From: an uncultured Acetatifactor sp.
GTDB lineage: Bacteria > Bacillota > Clostridia > Lachnospirales > Lachnospiraceae
DNA: 64,000 nt
Assembly: GCA_910577665.1 (NCBI GenBank)
Contig: CAJTOJ010000005.1
Span: forward strand, 69,150 to 133,149
Reading direction: 5' to 3'
Under the pieces are notes generated by a model. The model saw only the letters and a program-made list of their open reading frames with translations. It searched no databases and was not told where the DNA came from. Shown in pieces: positions 1 through 9,276 of this stretch (its first letter is position 1; each line of letters opens with the position of its first letter). A program made the position numbers and the translations under genes.

Positions 1-2579
1 GTTTCCAGACTGGAAGCGTTGACTGCCACTTTCGTATCATATGCTGCCTTTCTGTCCTCCCCATCCTGGATCATGCTCTCCTCCACCACATAGGCCAGGA
101 ATTCTTCCAGGGAGTCAAATGTCTTTTCCTGTAGCAGGGTTGTGAGCTGCTGCTTCTGGCGTTGTTCTTCTTCCTCCCCTTCCTGGTAACCGGCTTCCAG
201 AGTAGCTATAGCAGACTGTTCCCTGGTCTTCTCCTGGTCCGCTTTCTCTTTCCGGATCCTGGCCTGTATAATAGTATTGCGGATGATTTCTGCCTGTTTT
301 TCACACTTTTCCTGTTCTGCACATGCTTCCTCCAGGCTCTGGTATTCCAGCCCTGCCAGAGTCTCTAGCAAAGTGCTCTTCTCAGTCATGGAACGTTGGA
401 TTTCCTGCCGTCTGGCCTCCAGGACTTCTTTCTTCCCAGAAAGGGTTTCTGTGTCTTCCCCACGGGCTTTTGACAGGGTATCTGTGTCTCTTTTGAAAGT
501 ATCACAGTCCCTTTTCAGGATCTGCTCCCTCTTTTGGAGGGAATTCTCTTTCTTACGGAGAATCCCGCAGGCAGTTTCTGTGAAGAGAATCAGTTTGTCC
601 AGGGAGACCTCTTCTTCCCCTTCCCTTATCCTGGTGACCGGAATCCCGTCTTCGTCTCCCCAGAACAGAGGGTATCCCAGGCGATCTCCTTCCTCCTTCG
701 GACAGTACTGTGCTGCCTGGATCTCTCCCTGGCTCTCCTCAGGTAATTCTTTTTGCAGGATCTCACTGCCCATGACCTCCAGGATCTGCGTCCGGAGATT
801 CTCTGCTCCCTGGCTCGCTGCTGTCCTGCTTTTCTCCAAGGCTACCAGGGCCCTTTCCTTCTCCTGTCTGGCCGCCTCCTCTTTCTTCTGCAGATCCTGT
901 AGCATTTCCTCTGTGACACCCTCTGCCATCTCCGGGGGAAGCTGTGCCAGCTTTGGATGATGGGTAGAACCACAGACCGGACATTTTGTCCCTTCCTCCA
1001 GTCCCCGGGCCAGAAGCCCTGCCCTGCAATTGTCCAGAAGCTGTTCCATGTGCAGCCTGGCCCGTTCCTGCTCTTCATAGGCACTTTGCTTTTTCTGGAA
1101 AGCAGCCTGGCCCTGTAAGACTTCGTCCTGTTTTCTGCGGTAAGCAGGCACTTTCTCCTGCTGTATGTTTTCCAGTTTCTCCCTAAGTCCGGTGACTGCC
1201 TTCTTCTCATTCCGGATCTCCACCAGCCTGGCCGGGCACTCCTGCAGGATCTTCACGGACTCTTCCAGACTAAGGATCTTCTGCTTCAAGGCTTCCTCTT
1301 CCTGGTTCATTCCTTCCGTCTGCTGTTCCAGGATATGGCTTTCCTCCTCCAGGCTATGCAGGGCCGCCTTTAATTCCTCCCTTTTCTGGTATCTGTCCAG
1401 GTCTTCCTTCAGCTTCCCGGCCCTTCTGCCCAGGGCTTCCCCCTCTTCTTCCCGGGCGGTGGCTTCCTCCAGGCAGCGGAATGCGGCCTCCTGGGCTTCC
1501 AAGACCTGTAGGAGCTTCTGCTTCCTTGCTGCAATGTCGTGCTGGAGCTTTGCCAGCGCCTGCTGCTGTCCCCTCCAGGTATCATAGACTGGTTTCACCT
1601 GGCGCACAGCTATCTTCTGTCTGGACGTCTGTCTGGCCAGTTCCTCCATTTCCTGCCTCCCGGCCTCCAGACTCTGCTGCTCTTCCTGCAAGGCTTTCAG
1701 CCTGGTGAGAAGTTCATTGTTGGTCCGGGCCTGGGCCAGCTTCTCTTTCTTCTGATCCAGCCTGTCTGCGGCTTCCTCCAGCTCCTTCTCCAGGATCCGG
1801 GACTGCTTCAGGTCTTCCTGGCCAATCTTCTCCAGGATGTGCTGAAACTCCTCCAGATTCCAGGCACTTCTGCTGTCAGCAGCACGCTGCTGTAGTCCCT
1901 CCAGTTCCTCCTTATAGAGGCTCTCTTCCCCGGCCCTGGCTTCGGCAAAAGACTGGAGAATGCTGCGCTGGATCTCTCTCCTGGCATCCTCACTGGCACT
2001 GCGCCGTTCTGACAGCCGCTTTTCCATCTTCTTGTATGCGTCTGTCAGGAATACAGTGCGCAGGATCTCTGTTCTGGTGTCCGTATCCGCATTCAGAAGT
2101 TCCCGGAATTCCCCTTGGGCAATCATAACAATCTGCTTGAACTGGCTTACATTGATGTGCAGCAGATGTTCCACTGCCTGGTTCACTGCCCTGGTACCTT
2201 CTATGGGCACTTCGCCTTCGCAGCGCAAGCTGGCAGTTTCCGGCTGTAACAGGGTTCCCTCCCCCCGCTTCCGGGGCCGTTCATAGGCCGGCTGGCGACG
2301 CACACAGTACACCTTTCCCTGGTGGGAGAAATGAAACTCCACGAAGCTCTCCGTATCCGGTTTCGCATACTCGCTGCGCAGGTTTACCGTGTCCCGGTAC
2401 CTGCTGCTTGTCTCCCCGTACAGGGCATAGCAGATGGCATCGAACAGTGTGGTCTTGCCTGCCCCCGTGTCCCCGCAGACCAGAAACAGGCCCCGCTCCT
2501 GGAACCGGGTAAAATCAATGGCAGGCATGGTGCCTGCGTACGGCCCAAAGGCGCTGACAATCAGTTTAATCGGTTTCAT
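1..2579 (-). CDS. sbcC: Exonuclease subunit SbcC (partial, C-terminus beyond window)
   Basis: This is the large SMC-like ATPase of the SbcCD nuclease, which opens DNA hairpins and processes blocked ends together with SbcD. The start codon is at 2579 and about 859 codons lie in the window without a stop. An N-terminal Walker A motif (GDTGAGKTT, near residues 36-44) is followed by long Glu/Gln/Lys-rich coiled coil. The coiled coil is broken near residue 533 by CPVCG followed by HHP, the zinc hook that pairs two SbcC arms. The second ATPase half (signature and Walker B) is not reached. The start lies inside the end of sbcD (14-base overlap), so the two are translationally coupled. The identification is firm. 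Only the missing C-terminus prevents saying the gene is intact. Confidence 0.95.
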   Translation of the reverse strand, partial: MKPIKLIVSAFGPYAGTMPAIDFTRFQERGLFLVCGDTGAGKTTLFDAICYALYGETSSRYRDTVNLRSEYAKPDTESFVEFHFSHQGKVYCVRRQPAYERPRKRGEGTLLQPETASLRCEGEVPIEGTRAVNQAVEHLLHINVSQFKQIVMIAQGEFRELLNADTDTRTEILRTVFLTDAYKKMEKRLSERRSASEDARREIQRSILQSFAEARAGEESLYKEELEGLQQRAADSRSAWNLEEFQHILEKIGQEDLKQSRILEKELEEAADRLDQKKEKLAQARTNNELLTRLKALQEEQQSLEAGRQEMEELARQTSRQKIAVRQVKPVYDTWRGQQQALAKLQHDIAARKQKLLQVLEAQEAAFRCLEEATAREEEGEALGRRAGKLKEDLDRYQKREELKAALHSLEEESHILEQQTEGMNQEEEALKQKILSLEESVKILQECPARLVEIRNEKKAVTGLREKLENIQQEKVPAYRRKQDEVLQGQAAFQKKQSAYEEQERARLHMEQLLDNCRAGLLARGLEEGTKCPVCGSTHHPKLAQLPPEMAEGVTEEMLQDLQKKEEAARQEKERALVALEKSRTAASQGAENLRTQILEVMGSEILQKELPEESQGEIQAAQYCPKEEGDRLGYPLFWGDEDGIPVTRIREGEEEVSLDKLILFTETACGILRKKENSLQKREQILKRDCDTFKRDTDTLSKARGEDTETLSGKKEVLEARRQEIQRSMTEKSTLLETLAGLEYQSLEEACAEQEKCEKQAEIIRNTIIQARIRKEKADQEKTREQSAIATLEAGYQEGEEEEQRQKQQLTTLLQEKTFDSLEEFLAYVVEESMIQDGEDRKAAYDTKVAVNASSLE

Positions 2580-3723
2580 GGGAGATCCCCACCTCCTTTG
2601 CCACTTCCAGCAGGATATCCATCTCCTCCTGGTTCATCTCGCATCCATACATCCGGTAATAGAAATCAGACACCAGCTCCTGGAAGGTTTTCTCCTGTGT
2701 CACTCTGGACAGATCCGGCTGCATGACCTCTTTTGTGTGGCTGTTTTCATAATCCAGCTTCATCAGATTTGGGTAATATTGCCGCAGGATGCCCATAGCT
2801 TCCGGAATGGGATCCTCATCTGTCAAAGTCACATAAATATAGTCATCCGGGGCCTGTACATTACCCTTCTCCAGAAGCTGTTCCAGCCTTCCCTTCAGAT
2901 GCCGCATGTCACGGCGGGGCTTTAGGGGTACCAGTTCCACGTCCACCTTCCCCTTCTCTCCCATTGTGACCACCGGCACAGACTTCTCCTTGTGGATCTC
3001 ACTGAAAGAGTATTTCAAAGGAGAGCCTGCATAGCGGATGGTATCCCGGCCCACCTGCTGGGGGGAGTGGATATGGCCCAGGGCCACATAGTCGAATCCT
3101 GCAAAACAGTCCACGTCCACCTTCTCCACTGCCCCCACAGTCTGAACTGCCATATTCTCGGAGCCGCCCAGCTCAGGGTCTGTACCGGATCCTGCCACAA
3201 ACTGATGGGCCACCAGGAGATTGCGGGCATCCGCATGGATCCCGGCCTGCTCCAGGACAACGCGCACTGCCCTGTCATAAGAAGTTATCTCCTTCTGGGG
3301 AAAGAAATGCCGCACCTGGGAGGCCTTCACAAAGGGAAGCAGATAGATCTGCAGCTCTCCATAGGCATCTTCCAGAGTCTGGCAAAACAGCTCCCCCTCA
3401 TATCTGGATGCAATATAGATATCACTCTTCTCAAAAAAAGTACTGCCAAAATGCAGCCTCTCATCGGAATCATGGTTGCCGCTGACCAGGTACACCTTCT
3501 TGTGTCTGGCCACCAGCTCACACAACAGGAAATCCAACAGCCTTACCGCCTCCTCGCTGGGAACAGGCTTGTCGTAGATATCCCCGGCCAGCAGAACCCC
3601 GTCCACCTGGCGTGTGTCGGCAATTCCCAGGATCTGCTCCAGAATGTATCTCTGGTCCTCAATGAGGGAGTAGTCATTCATAGACTTTCCCAGATGCAAA
3701 TCACCCAAATGTAGGAATTTCAT
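2566..3723 (-). CDS. sbcD: Exonuclease subunit SbcD
   Basis: This is the Mn-dependent metallophosphoesterase subunit of SbcCD, 385 residues. The metal motifs appear in order: GDLHLGK at the N-terminus, GDIYDK, GNHDS and GHIHS. After the catalytic domain comes the C-terminal capping region that contacts SbcC. The start at 3723 (MKFLHLGD) was chosen because family members begin right at the first metal motif and an AGGAG-like site lies just upstream. An upstream in-frame start adds 31 residues without family character. The gene precedes and overlaps sbcC, the usual order. A sigma-A type promoter is visible about 65 bases upstream. Confidence 0.96.
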   Translation of the reverse strand: MKFLHLGDLHLGKSMNDYSLIEDQRYILEQILGIADTRQVDGVLLAGDIYDKPVPSEEAVRLLDFLLCELVARHKKVYLVSGNHDSDERLHFGSTFFEKSDIYIASRYEGELFCQTLEDAYGELQIYLLPFVKASQVRHFFPQKEITSYDRAVRVVLEQAGIHADARNLLVAHQFVAGSGTDPELGGSENMAVQTVGAVEKVDVDCFAGFDYVALGHIHSPQQVGRDTIRYAGSPLKYSFSEIHKEKSVPVVTMGEKGKVDVELVPLKPRRDMRHLKGRLEQLLEKGNVQAPDDYIYVTLTDEDPIPEAMGILRQYYPNLMKLDYENSHTKEVMQPDLSRVTQEKTFQELVSDFYYRMYGCEMNQEEMDILLEVAKEVGISHETD

Positions 3724-3787
3724 TGGTTTTCTCCTTTTTGCTTTTCGAAATACCGACTGTGAACAGTAACATTCGACTAATGTTAAA

Positions 3788-3816
3788 ATGTTATCATTTC
3801 TCCCTGTACTTGACAA
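3788..3816 (-). promoter_or_regulatory. Putative sigma-A promoter of sbcDC
   Basis: On the minus strand a TTGTCA -35 box (3811-3816) and a TAACAT -10 box (3788-3793) are separated by 17 bases, upstream of sbcD. Each box is one or two bases off consensus. No mapped start supports it. Confidence 0.45.
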
Positions 3817-3875
3817 GTAAAATTATTTTGACATGTTCCGTTTCTCAGTAAGACCATGAAAAAAGAATCCAATTA

Positions 3876-4470
3876 TTACGGGTTACCCGGTTTTAACAGA
3901 AATAATAGAAGTTGCAGTGCCTGGCCGCCTCCCTGAAGAGCCACGCTTGCACGGACAGTTGTGATATCATCGCCATGCCCCTTGCCCAGAATCCATTCCC
4001 ATTCGCCCTGGTCATTATACTGGTATGTCTCGCCTTCTACACCCATCCAGGCCAGCTTGCCGCCCTCCTCTGTATAAAACTGATCCGCCCAGGCCACCAC
4101 TACTTCCGGATGTTTGCATTTGTCGGAAATGGCCAGTGTGCCACCGCTGATGCCGGAGCTCAGATCCAGGCAGCCAGACCAGGGAGTCAGCGCAATATAG
4201 TCCTCATCATGGTCACGTCCTACTGTTAAAAACACTCCCGCATCGAAGAAAGAGCCCAGCACATCACCGGACTGGCCCATAGCGCAGTTCTCCGCCGATA
4301 ATTCCCTGTTTTCCAGTATTCGGAAAATCTGCATACTGCAACAGCGAGAAAGGATTCAGCCAGGAATTGCAGAACAGCGGTATCTCATCATCTGGATCGC
4401 CATTCCCGGATGCCGGCTGGTCCCCGTTTCCACAGCCAGCCAGCACGGAAAAAGATACTGCCGCCGTCAT
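3876..4470 (-). pseudogene. Decayed extracellular sugar-binding lipoprotein
   Basis: These are the remains of an ABC solute-binding lipoprotein. The upstream part (4264-4470) reads a hydrophobic stretch ending in a lipobox LAGCGNGD followed by a Gly/Asp/Pro linker, the usual start of a mature lipoprotein, but the positively charged signal-peptide start is missing. The downstream part (3876-4334) is in another frame and reads a mid-protein segment with binding-protein character (for example WSGCLDLSSGISGG, and HPEVVVAWADQFY). Together they hold well under half of the about 550 residues of the intact relative at 35722-37377, so there are large deletions and at least one frameshift. Its matching permeases are absent. 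It lies back to back with an intact glycoside hydrolase, suggesting a glycan locus that lost its importer. Confidence 0.75.
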
Positions 4471-4636
4471 GGAACCGGCTGTATCATGCAGGATACATAA
4501 GGATTTTTATGGAAGCTGCACTTTTTTTCAATGAACTGAATCAAGGATTGCAGATATGGATATGAGGTTTGAAGAATGGCAATACTGGAAAATTTAGAAT
4601 TTTTGAAAAAAAGCGATGTCTTTTTACACGTATAAC

Positions 4637-4645
4637 TGCTATAAT
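4637..4645 (+). promoter_or_regulatory. Putative extended -10 promoter of the GH106-like gene
   Basis: The sequence TGCTATAAT is a perfect extended -10 (TGnTATAAT) about 110 bases before the hydrolase start. No good -35 box is seen, which extended -10 promoters tolerate. A small leader hairpin (TCCGGCA/TGCCGGA, 4656-4674) follows. Confidence 0.55.
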
Positions 4646-4753
4646 GGAACCATCTTCCGGCAGCGGATGCCGGAGGCTGTCCTAATGTACCAGTCACCAC
4701 ATCCCCTCCGCTGTGCTGCAAGACCGGCACAGCCTAACGAAAGGAGAATCCTT

Positions 4754-7700
4754 ATGTTGTACAAGAAAAACCTGGCCCTCTCCCTGGATGCCACACTTTT
4801 CCAGAATCCTTCCAGCGAATACCGCGGAACGCCTTTCTGGTCCTGGAACAGCACCATGGAAGAGGAGCAGATCGACCAGATCATCACAGACTTGAAGAAG
4901 ATGGGTATGGGCGGTGCACATCTGCACAGCCGCACTGGTATGGCTGTCCCCTATCTCACCCCCCGGTTCATGGACAAGATCACCCATGCCCACGAAAAGC
5001 TCTCGGAGCTTGACATGATTACCTGGCTCTATGACGAGGACCGCTGGCCTTCCGGTTCCGCAGGTGGACTTGTGACCAGGGATCACGCCTGCCGGATGCG
5101 TTACCTGCTCTTCTCGCCGGAGGAGCTTCTTGAGGAAGAGGATGTGGCACCCCAGCAGGGTGGTTCCTCTGCCAGGCCTGTCAGCAGCGGCAGACGCAGA
5201 TTCCTGGGGAAGTATGCGGTCCTGCTGGAGAATGGGTTCCTGGCAGATTATAAGCTGCTCACCCGGGAGGCCACAGAATGCCAGATTGGGCAGGATCTCC
5301 TTCCCCAGGGCTACCGTATCTGGTATCTCTACCGGGAAATCTCCGGGAACAGTGGCTGGTACAATGACCAGGCCTATGTGGACACGCTGAATCCCAAGGC
5401 CATTGACAAATTTATCCAGCTGACCCATGAGACTTATTACAAGACCCTGGGACAGGATTTCGGTGTTTCCGTCCCTGCCATCTTCACAGATGAACCCCAG
5501 TTCTGCCACAAGCAGACCCTGGGATATGCCCAGGAATCCAGGCCTATCATCCTGCCCTTTACAGATGATTTTGATGCCACTTACCAGGAAGCCTATGGCT
5601 GTGACTTCTTCTCCACTTTTCCGGAATGTATCTGGGAACTGCCAGGGAGCGAAGTGTCCGTTCACAGGTATCATTACCACGATCATATCTGTGAGCGTTT
5701 TTCCAGCGCTTTTGCAGACAATATCGGCGGCTGGTGCAGACAGCACGGCATTGCCCTCACCGGCCATATGATGGAGGAACCCACTTTGAGGTCCCAGACA
5801 GCCGCCCTGGGAGAGGCCATGCGCTCTTACCGCGCCTTCGACCTGCCCGGCATTGACATGCTCTGCGATGACAGGGAACTGACTACGGCCAAGCAGGCCC
5901 AGAGTGCGGTACATCAGTTCGGCTATGAGGGGATGCTCAGTGAACTGTACGGCGTCACCAACTGGGACTTTGATTTCCGTGGGCACAAGCTGGGCGGGGA
6001 CTGGCAGGCTGCCCTGGGTGTCACCATCCGGGTGCACCATCTGACCTGGACCTCCATGGCAGGAGAGGCCAAACGGGATTATCCTGCCTCCATTGGCTAC
6101 CAGTCTCCCTGGTATAAGGAGTACCCTTATATAGAAGATTATTTTGGCCGTCTGAACACTGCCCTGACCAGGGGCGTGGCCAACGTGCGGGTAGGTGTGG
6201 TACATCCCATTGAGTCCTACTGGCTCTACTGGGGTCCCGCAGAACAGACAGACGGGATCCGCCAGGAGATGGATGACAATTTCCAGCATCTCACCCGGTG
6301 GCTCCTGTATGGACTTGTGGACTTCGATTTCATCTCCGAATCCCTGTGGAAGGAGCAGACCCCTGATACCATGCTGGCCGGAGAGGGGGACTTCCTGGTG
6401 GGAAAGATGAAATACGATGTGATCCTGGTGCCCAACTGTGTCACCCTGCGCAGAAGTACCCTGGAGCGCCTAAAAGCCTTCCAGGCCAAGGGTGGCCGGG
6501 TGATCTTCACCGGCACCATTCCCACCCATGTGGATGCCATCCGCTGCCAGGATGTGTCTGATTTTGCGGACACCTGTGAGAAGATCGGATTCGCGGAGAA
6601 TACCCTGCTGGCCGCCCTGGAACCGGTGCGGACCGTGGAAGTGCGTCTCCAGGACGGACGCCGCAGTGACAATCTCCTCTACCAGATGCGCAATGACGGA
6701 GAGAACAAATGGCTCTTCCTGGCCCACTGCAACAAGATGCCCAACCCGGATCTGCCGAAGCGGGAGGAACTGACTATCCGGGTCACAGGCACATTCCATC
6801 CCACTCTTTATGATGCCTTGACCGGTGAGATTCAGGAAGTCCCTTGCCGCCATGTAAATGGCTGCACTGTCATAGAGAAAGCAGTATACGACCATGATTC
6901 CCTCCTGTATCTGTTGACGCCCCAAGAGGCCGATACGGACCGGATCCAGGCTATGGCCAATGCTTCCCATGGCCAGGGGATATCAGGACAGGATGCCCCG
7001 GAAGCTCCCGGCAGCCAGGAAATCTCCCTCCCCTGTACCATGGAAGTATCCCTGGCTGACCCCAATGTGCTGGTACTGGATCTGGCAGAATCTAAGCTGG
7101 ATGACGGACAGTGGCTGCCAGAGGAGGAGATCCTGCGTCTGGACAACCATTTCCGGAAACTCACAGGCTACCCCCTGCGCACAGAGTCCTTCCCCCAGCC
7201 CTGGGTCTATCCGGAGAAAGAGGAAGTGAAACACCACATTGCCCTCCGTTTCCATATCCGGTCGGAAGTGGCAGTAGCCGCTCCTTCCCTGGCCCTGGAG
7301 AATGCAGATCAGACCCGGCTCTTCCTAAATGACCGCGAAGTGCCCTCCACCGTTACAGGGTATTTTACGGATCGCTCTATCCAGACAGTGACCCTGCCAG
7401 ACCTGGTGCCCGGTGAAAATATCCTGGTGGCAGAAATGCCGTATTACAATAAATTTAACGTGGAAGCCATGTATCTTCTGGGCGATTTCGGTGTCAGGGT
7501 GGCAGGCCGCAGCACTGTGGTCACCGCCCCTGTGCGTACCCTTACTTTTGGGAACATCTGCACCCAGGGACTGCCTTTCTATGGAGGCAACCTGACCTAC
7601 CGCATTCCCGCCACCCTGGAAAAGAAAGGCAGCCTGCGTGTAGAAGCTACCAGGTTCCGTTGTCCCCTGGTCAAAGTCACCCTGGACGGGACAGACTGCG

Positions 7701-7948
7701 GGCGCATTGCCCTCTCCCCTTACAGCATCACTATCCCGGATGTGGAGGCAGGGACACATATGCTGGAGCTTACTGCCTTTGGCAACCGTATCAACACCTT
7801 CGGCACCCTGCACAACTGTAATGACACCTACACCTGGGCAGGCCCTGACAGCTGGCGAAGCACCGGTCCTGCCTGGGCCTATGAGTACCAGCTCCGCCCC
7901 TGCGGCATCCTGGTCAGCCCGGTGGTGACACTTATGGTGACGGAATAA
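4754..7948 (+). CDS. GH106-like glycoside hydrolase
   Basis: This is a large cytoplasmic-looking glycosidase of 1064 residues without a signal peptide. The N-terminus has the family-like TPFWSWN (residues 26-32) and YDEDRWPSG (from about residue 93) motifs of a TIM-barrel core. A DEP motif (D246-E247-P248) is a candidate for catalytic acid residues. A C-terminal beta-rich region with galactose-binding-like character fills the last 250 residues. The nearest family I recognise is GH106 (alpha-L-rhamnosidase) and its unclassified relatives. Substrate is inferred, not shown. The start at 4754 has AAGGAG seven bases upstream; an upstream in-frame ATG at 4616 precedes the promoter-proximal leader and is less likely. 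A second, shorter member lies at 32873-35518. Confidence 0.7.
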   Translation: MLYKKNLALSLDATLFQNPSSEYRGTPFWSWNSTMEEEQIDQIITDLKKMGMGGAHLHSRTGMAVPYLTPRFMDKITHAHEKLSELDMITWLYDEDRWPSGSAGGLVTRDHACRMRYLLFSPEELLEEEDVAPQQGGSSARPVSSGRRRFLGKYAVLLENGFLADYKLLTREATECQIGQDLLPQGYRIWYLYREISGNSGWYNDQAYVDTLNPKAIDKFIQLTHETYYKTLGQDFGVSVPAIFTDEPQFCHKQTLGYAQESRPIILPFTDDFDATYQEAYGCDFFSTFPECIWELPGSEVSVHRYHYHDHICERFSSAFADNIGGWCRQHGIALTGHMMEEPTLRSQTAALGEAMRSYRAFDLPGIDMLCDDRELTTAKQAQSAVHQFGYEGMLSELYGVTNWDFDFRGHKLGGDWQAALGVTIRVHHLTWTSMAGEAKRDYPASIGYQSPWYKEYPYIEDYFGRLNTALTRGVANVRVGVVHPIESYWLYWGPAEQTDGIRQEMDDNFQHLTRWLLYGLVDFDFISESLWKEQTPDTMLAGEGDFLVGKMKYDVILVPNCVTLRRSTLERLKAFQAKGGRVIFTGTIPTHVDAIRCQDVSDFADTCEKIGFAENTLLAALEPVRTVEVRLQDGRRSDNLLYQMRNDGENKWLFLAHCNKMPNPDLPKREELTIRVTGTFHPTLYDALTGEIQEVPCRHVNGCTVIEKAVYDHDSLLYLLTPQEADTDRIQAMANASHGQGISGQDAPEAPGSQEISLPCTMEVSLADPNVLVLDLAESKLDDGQWLPEEEILRLDNHFRKLTGYPLRTESFPQPWVYPEKEEVKHHIALRFHIRSEVAVAAPSLALENADQTRLFLNDREVPSTVTGYFTDRSIQTVTLPDLVPGENILVAEMPYYNKFNVEAMYLLGDFGVRVAGRSTVVTAPVRTLTFGNICTQGLPFYGGNLTYRIPATLEKKGSLRVEATRFRCPLVKVTLDGTDCGRIALSPYSITIPDVEAGTHMLELTAFGNRINTFGTLHNCNDTYTWAGPDSWRSTGPAWAYEYQLRPCGILVSPVVTLMVTE

Positions 7949-7959
7949 GCTCCGTTAAA

Positions 7960-8000
7960 AAGCCCTGTGTGCTGGTTTACAGCACGCAGGGCTTTTCTCT
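7960..8000 (+). terminator. Rho-independent terminator after GH106-like gene
   Basis: A 15-base stem (AAGCCCTGTGTGCTG, 7960-7974, with its complement at 7980-7994, one mismatch) has a five-base loop and runs into a T-rich tail. The A-run on the other side could let it also end the convergent lipid kinase transcript. Confidence 0.85.
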
Positions 8001-8075
8001 TTTATGGAATATATTTTGTTTAACCTATGCTTTTCTTTTTTTAACCGAGTCCTTTTCACACCACAGTACCTGCGG

Positions 8076-8981
8076 TCAAGCAGGCAACACTTCTGCCTTC
8101 ACCATGATCTCCATCTCTCTGTGAAGATTCCGGATGCACACAGATTGTGGCTTCCCTCCATACTCTCCGTCCAGTGTCCAGGCCACCGGCTCCGTTGATT
8201 CAAGTACAAGCCGGGCCGTCCGAAAGCAGTACATGGCATTGGTGTCAATATCCCGGTTCAGCAGAGCCAGCACAATATTGTTCAGTTCTATGGGATTTCT
8301 GGGACGCTTGATCAACGTCACCTCAAATACCCCATCATCCAGCCTGACCTGTTTCCCTGTAATATTCTTGAATCCTCCTACAGAGACAGAATTGGTAATC
8401 ATACCAAAGATAAAGTCACCCACAATGATGCCGCCCTCATAGCTTACCCTCATGGGGTAAGAGCGTATGGCTGGCAGACGCTTCATACCCTCCAGGAGAT
8501 ATGCCATATGGCCCAGCAGATTCTTCATGTCCTGGCCTGTCTCATAGGACACATCCGTGAAAAGACCAAATGCAGCGATATACACAAAGACATCTTCATT
8601 AAAAGCCCCAATATCACAGAAAAATCCCTGCCCACCCACAATGGCCTGTGCTGCCTTCACCAGGTTCTTCGGAATGGACAGACTTCCGGCAAAATCATTG
8701 GTGCTGCCGCAGGGAATATAGCCGATGGGGATCCGCGTGCCACTTTGCACCATACCCGTAACCGTCTCATCCAGCGTCCCATCCCCTCCGGCACACACCA
8801 CAAGCTCAAACGCCTCACTCCTGGTGGCAACAGCTCTCTTGGCATCTCCTGCCCCCCTGGTAGGCACTATGGTAATCTCATACCCTGCCCCGGCAAACAC
8901 ATCCAGGATATCTGCCAGCTTGCTTCTGATCTGTACCTTACCGGCTTTCGGATTGTAAATAAAGAGCATCTTCTTCGTCAT
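8076..8981 (-). CDS. Diacylglycerol/sphingosine-kinase-like lipid kinase
   Basis: This 301-residue protein belongs to the YegS/DagK (LCB5-type) lipid kinase family, which phosphorylates diacylglycerol or related lipids at the inner membrane face to recycle them into phospholipid. The N-terminal nucleotide-binding fold carries the glycine-rich AGGDGTLDE motif. The C-terminal beta-sandwich domain holds the lipid site. Length fits the family. GGAGG is placed six bases before the start. It is the last gene of the leftward block and follows crh closely. Exact lipid substrate cannot be told from sequence. Confidence 0.88.
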   Translation of the reverse strand: MTKKMLFIYNPKAGKVQIRSKLADILDVFAGAGYEITIVPTRGAGDAKRAVATRSEAFELVVCAGGDGTLDETVTGMVQSGTRIPIGYIPCGSTNDFAGSLSIPKNLVKAAQAIVGGQGFFCDIGAFNEDVFVYIAAFGLFTDVSYETGQDMKNLLGHMAYLLEGMKRLPAIRSYPMRVSYEGGIIVGDFIFGMITNSVSVGGFKNITGKQVRLDDGVFEVTLIKRPRNPIELNNIVLALLNRDIDTNAMYCFRTARLVLESTEPVAWTLDGEYGGKPQSVCIRNLHREMEIMVKAEVLPA

Positions 8982-9012
8982 TCCGGCCCTCCAGTCAGCA
9001 GCGCGATGATGA

Positions 9013-9273
9013 TCAGGCTTCCTTGCTGCTCAAAAAAGCCTCTATCCCCTCCACAGCCACATCCTCATCTGCCCCCTCCGCTGACACAGTCAGTACTTCA
9101 CCATTGTTCAGTCCAAGACTCATCATACCCATAATGCTCTTGGCATTCACACGTCTCTCCTCCACCTGGATGTATATCCTGCTCTCATACTTACTGGCCT
9201 CCTGGACCAGCAAGGCAACAGGTCTGGCCTCCAGGCCATTCTCCAACTTGATCTGAATACTCCTCTTTGTCAT
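9013..9273 (-). CDS. crh: Crh-like HPr paralogue lacking His15
   Basis: This 86-residue protein has the HPr fold, but the phosphocarrier histidine is replaced by glutamate (NGLEARP, E15). The regulatory serine is kept in exact register (AKSIMG, S46). It therefore cannot relay phosphate from PEP in the sugar phosphotransferase system but can be phosphorylated by HPr kinase. That is the behaviour of Bacillus Crh, which has Gln at this position and acts as a CcpA corepressor. Its place three bases after whiA and downstream of rapZ matches the Bacillus crh locus. HprK, its expected kinase, is encoded 4 kb upstream. A good GGGAGG site precedes the start. Confidence 0.88.
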   Translation of the reverse strand: MTKRSIQIKLENGLEARPVALLVQEASKYESRIYIQVEERRVNAKSIMGMMSLGLNNGEVLTVSAEGADEDVAVEGIEAFLSSKEA

Positions 9274-9276
9274 AAT

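Noticed and set aside
3757..3770. 14-base sequence CTGTGAACAGTAAC shared with 47478-47491 in reverse
   Set aside because: By chance several shared 14-mers are expected in 64 kb, and the contexts differ. It would need genome-wide copies to matter.
4694..6289. 531-codon open frame antisense to the GH106-like gene
   Set aside because: The plus strand has recognisable motifs, ribosome site and promoter; the antisense frame has none.
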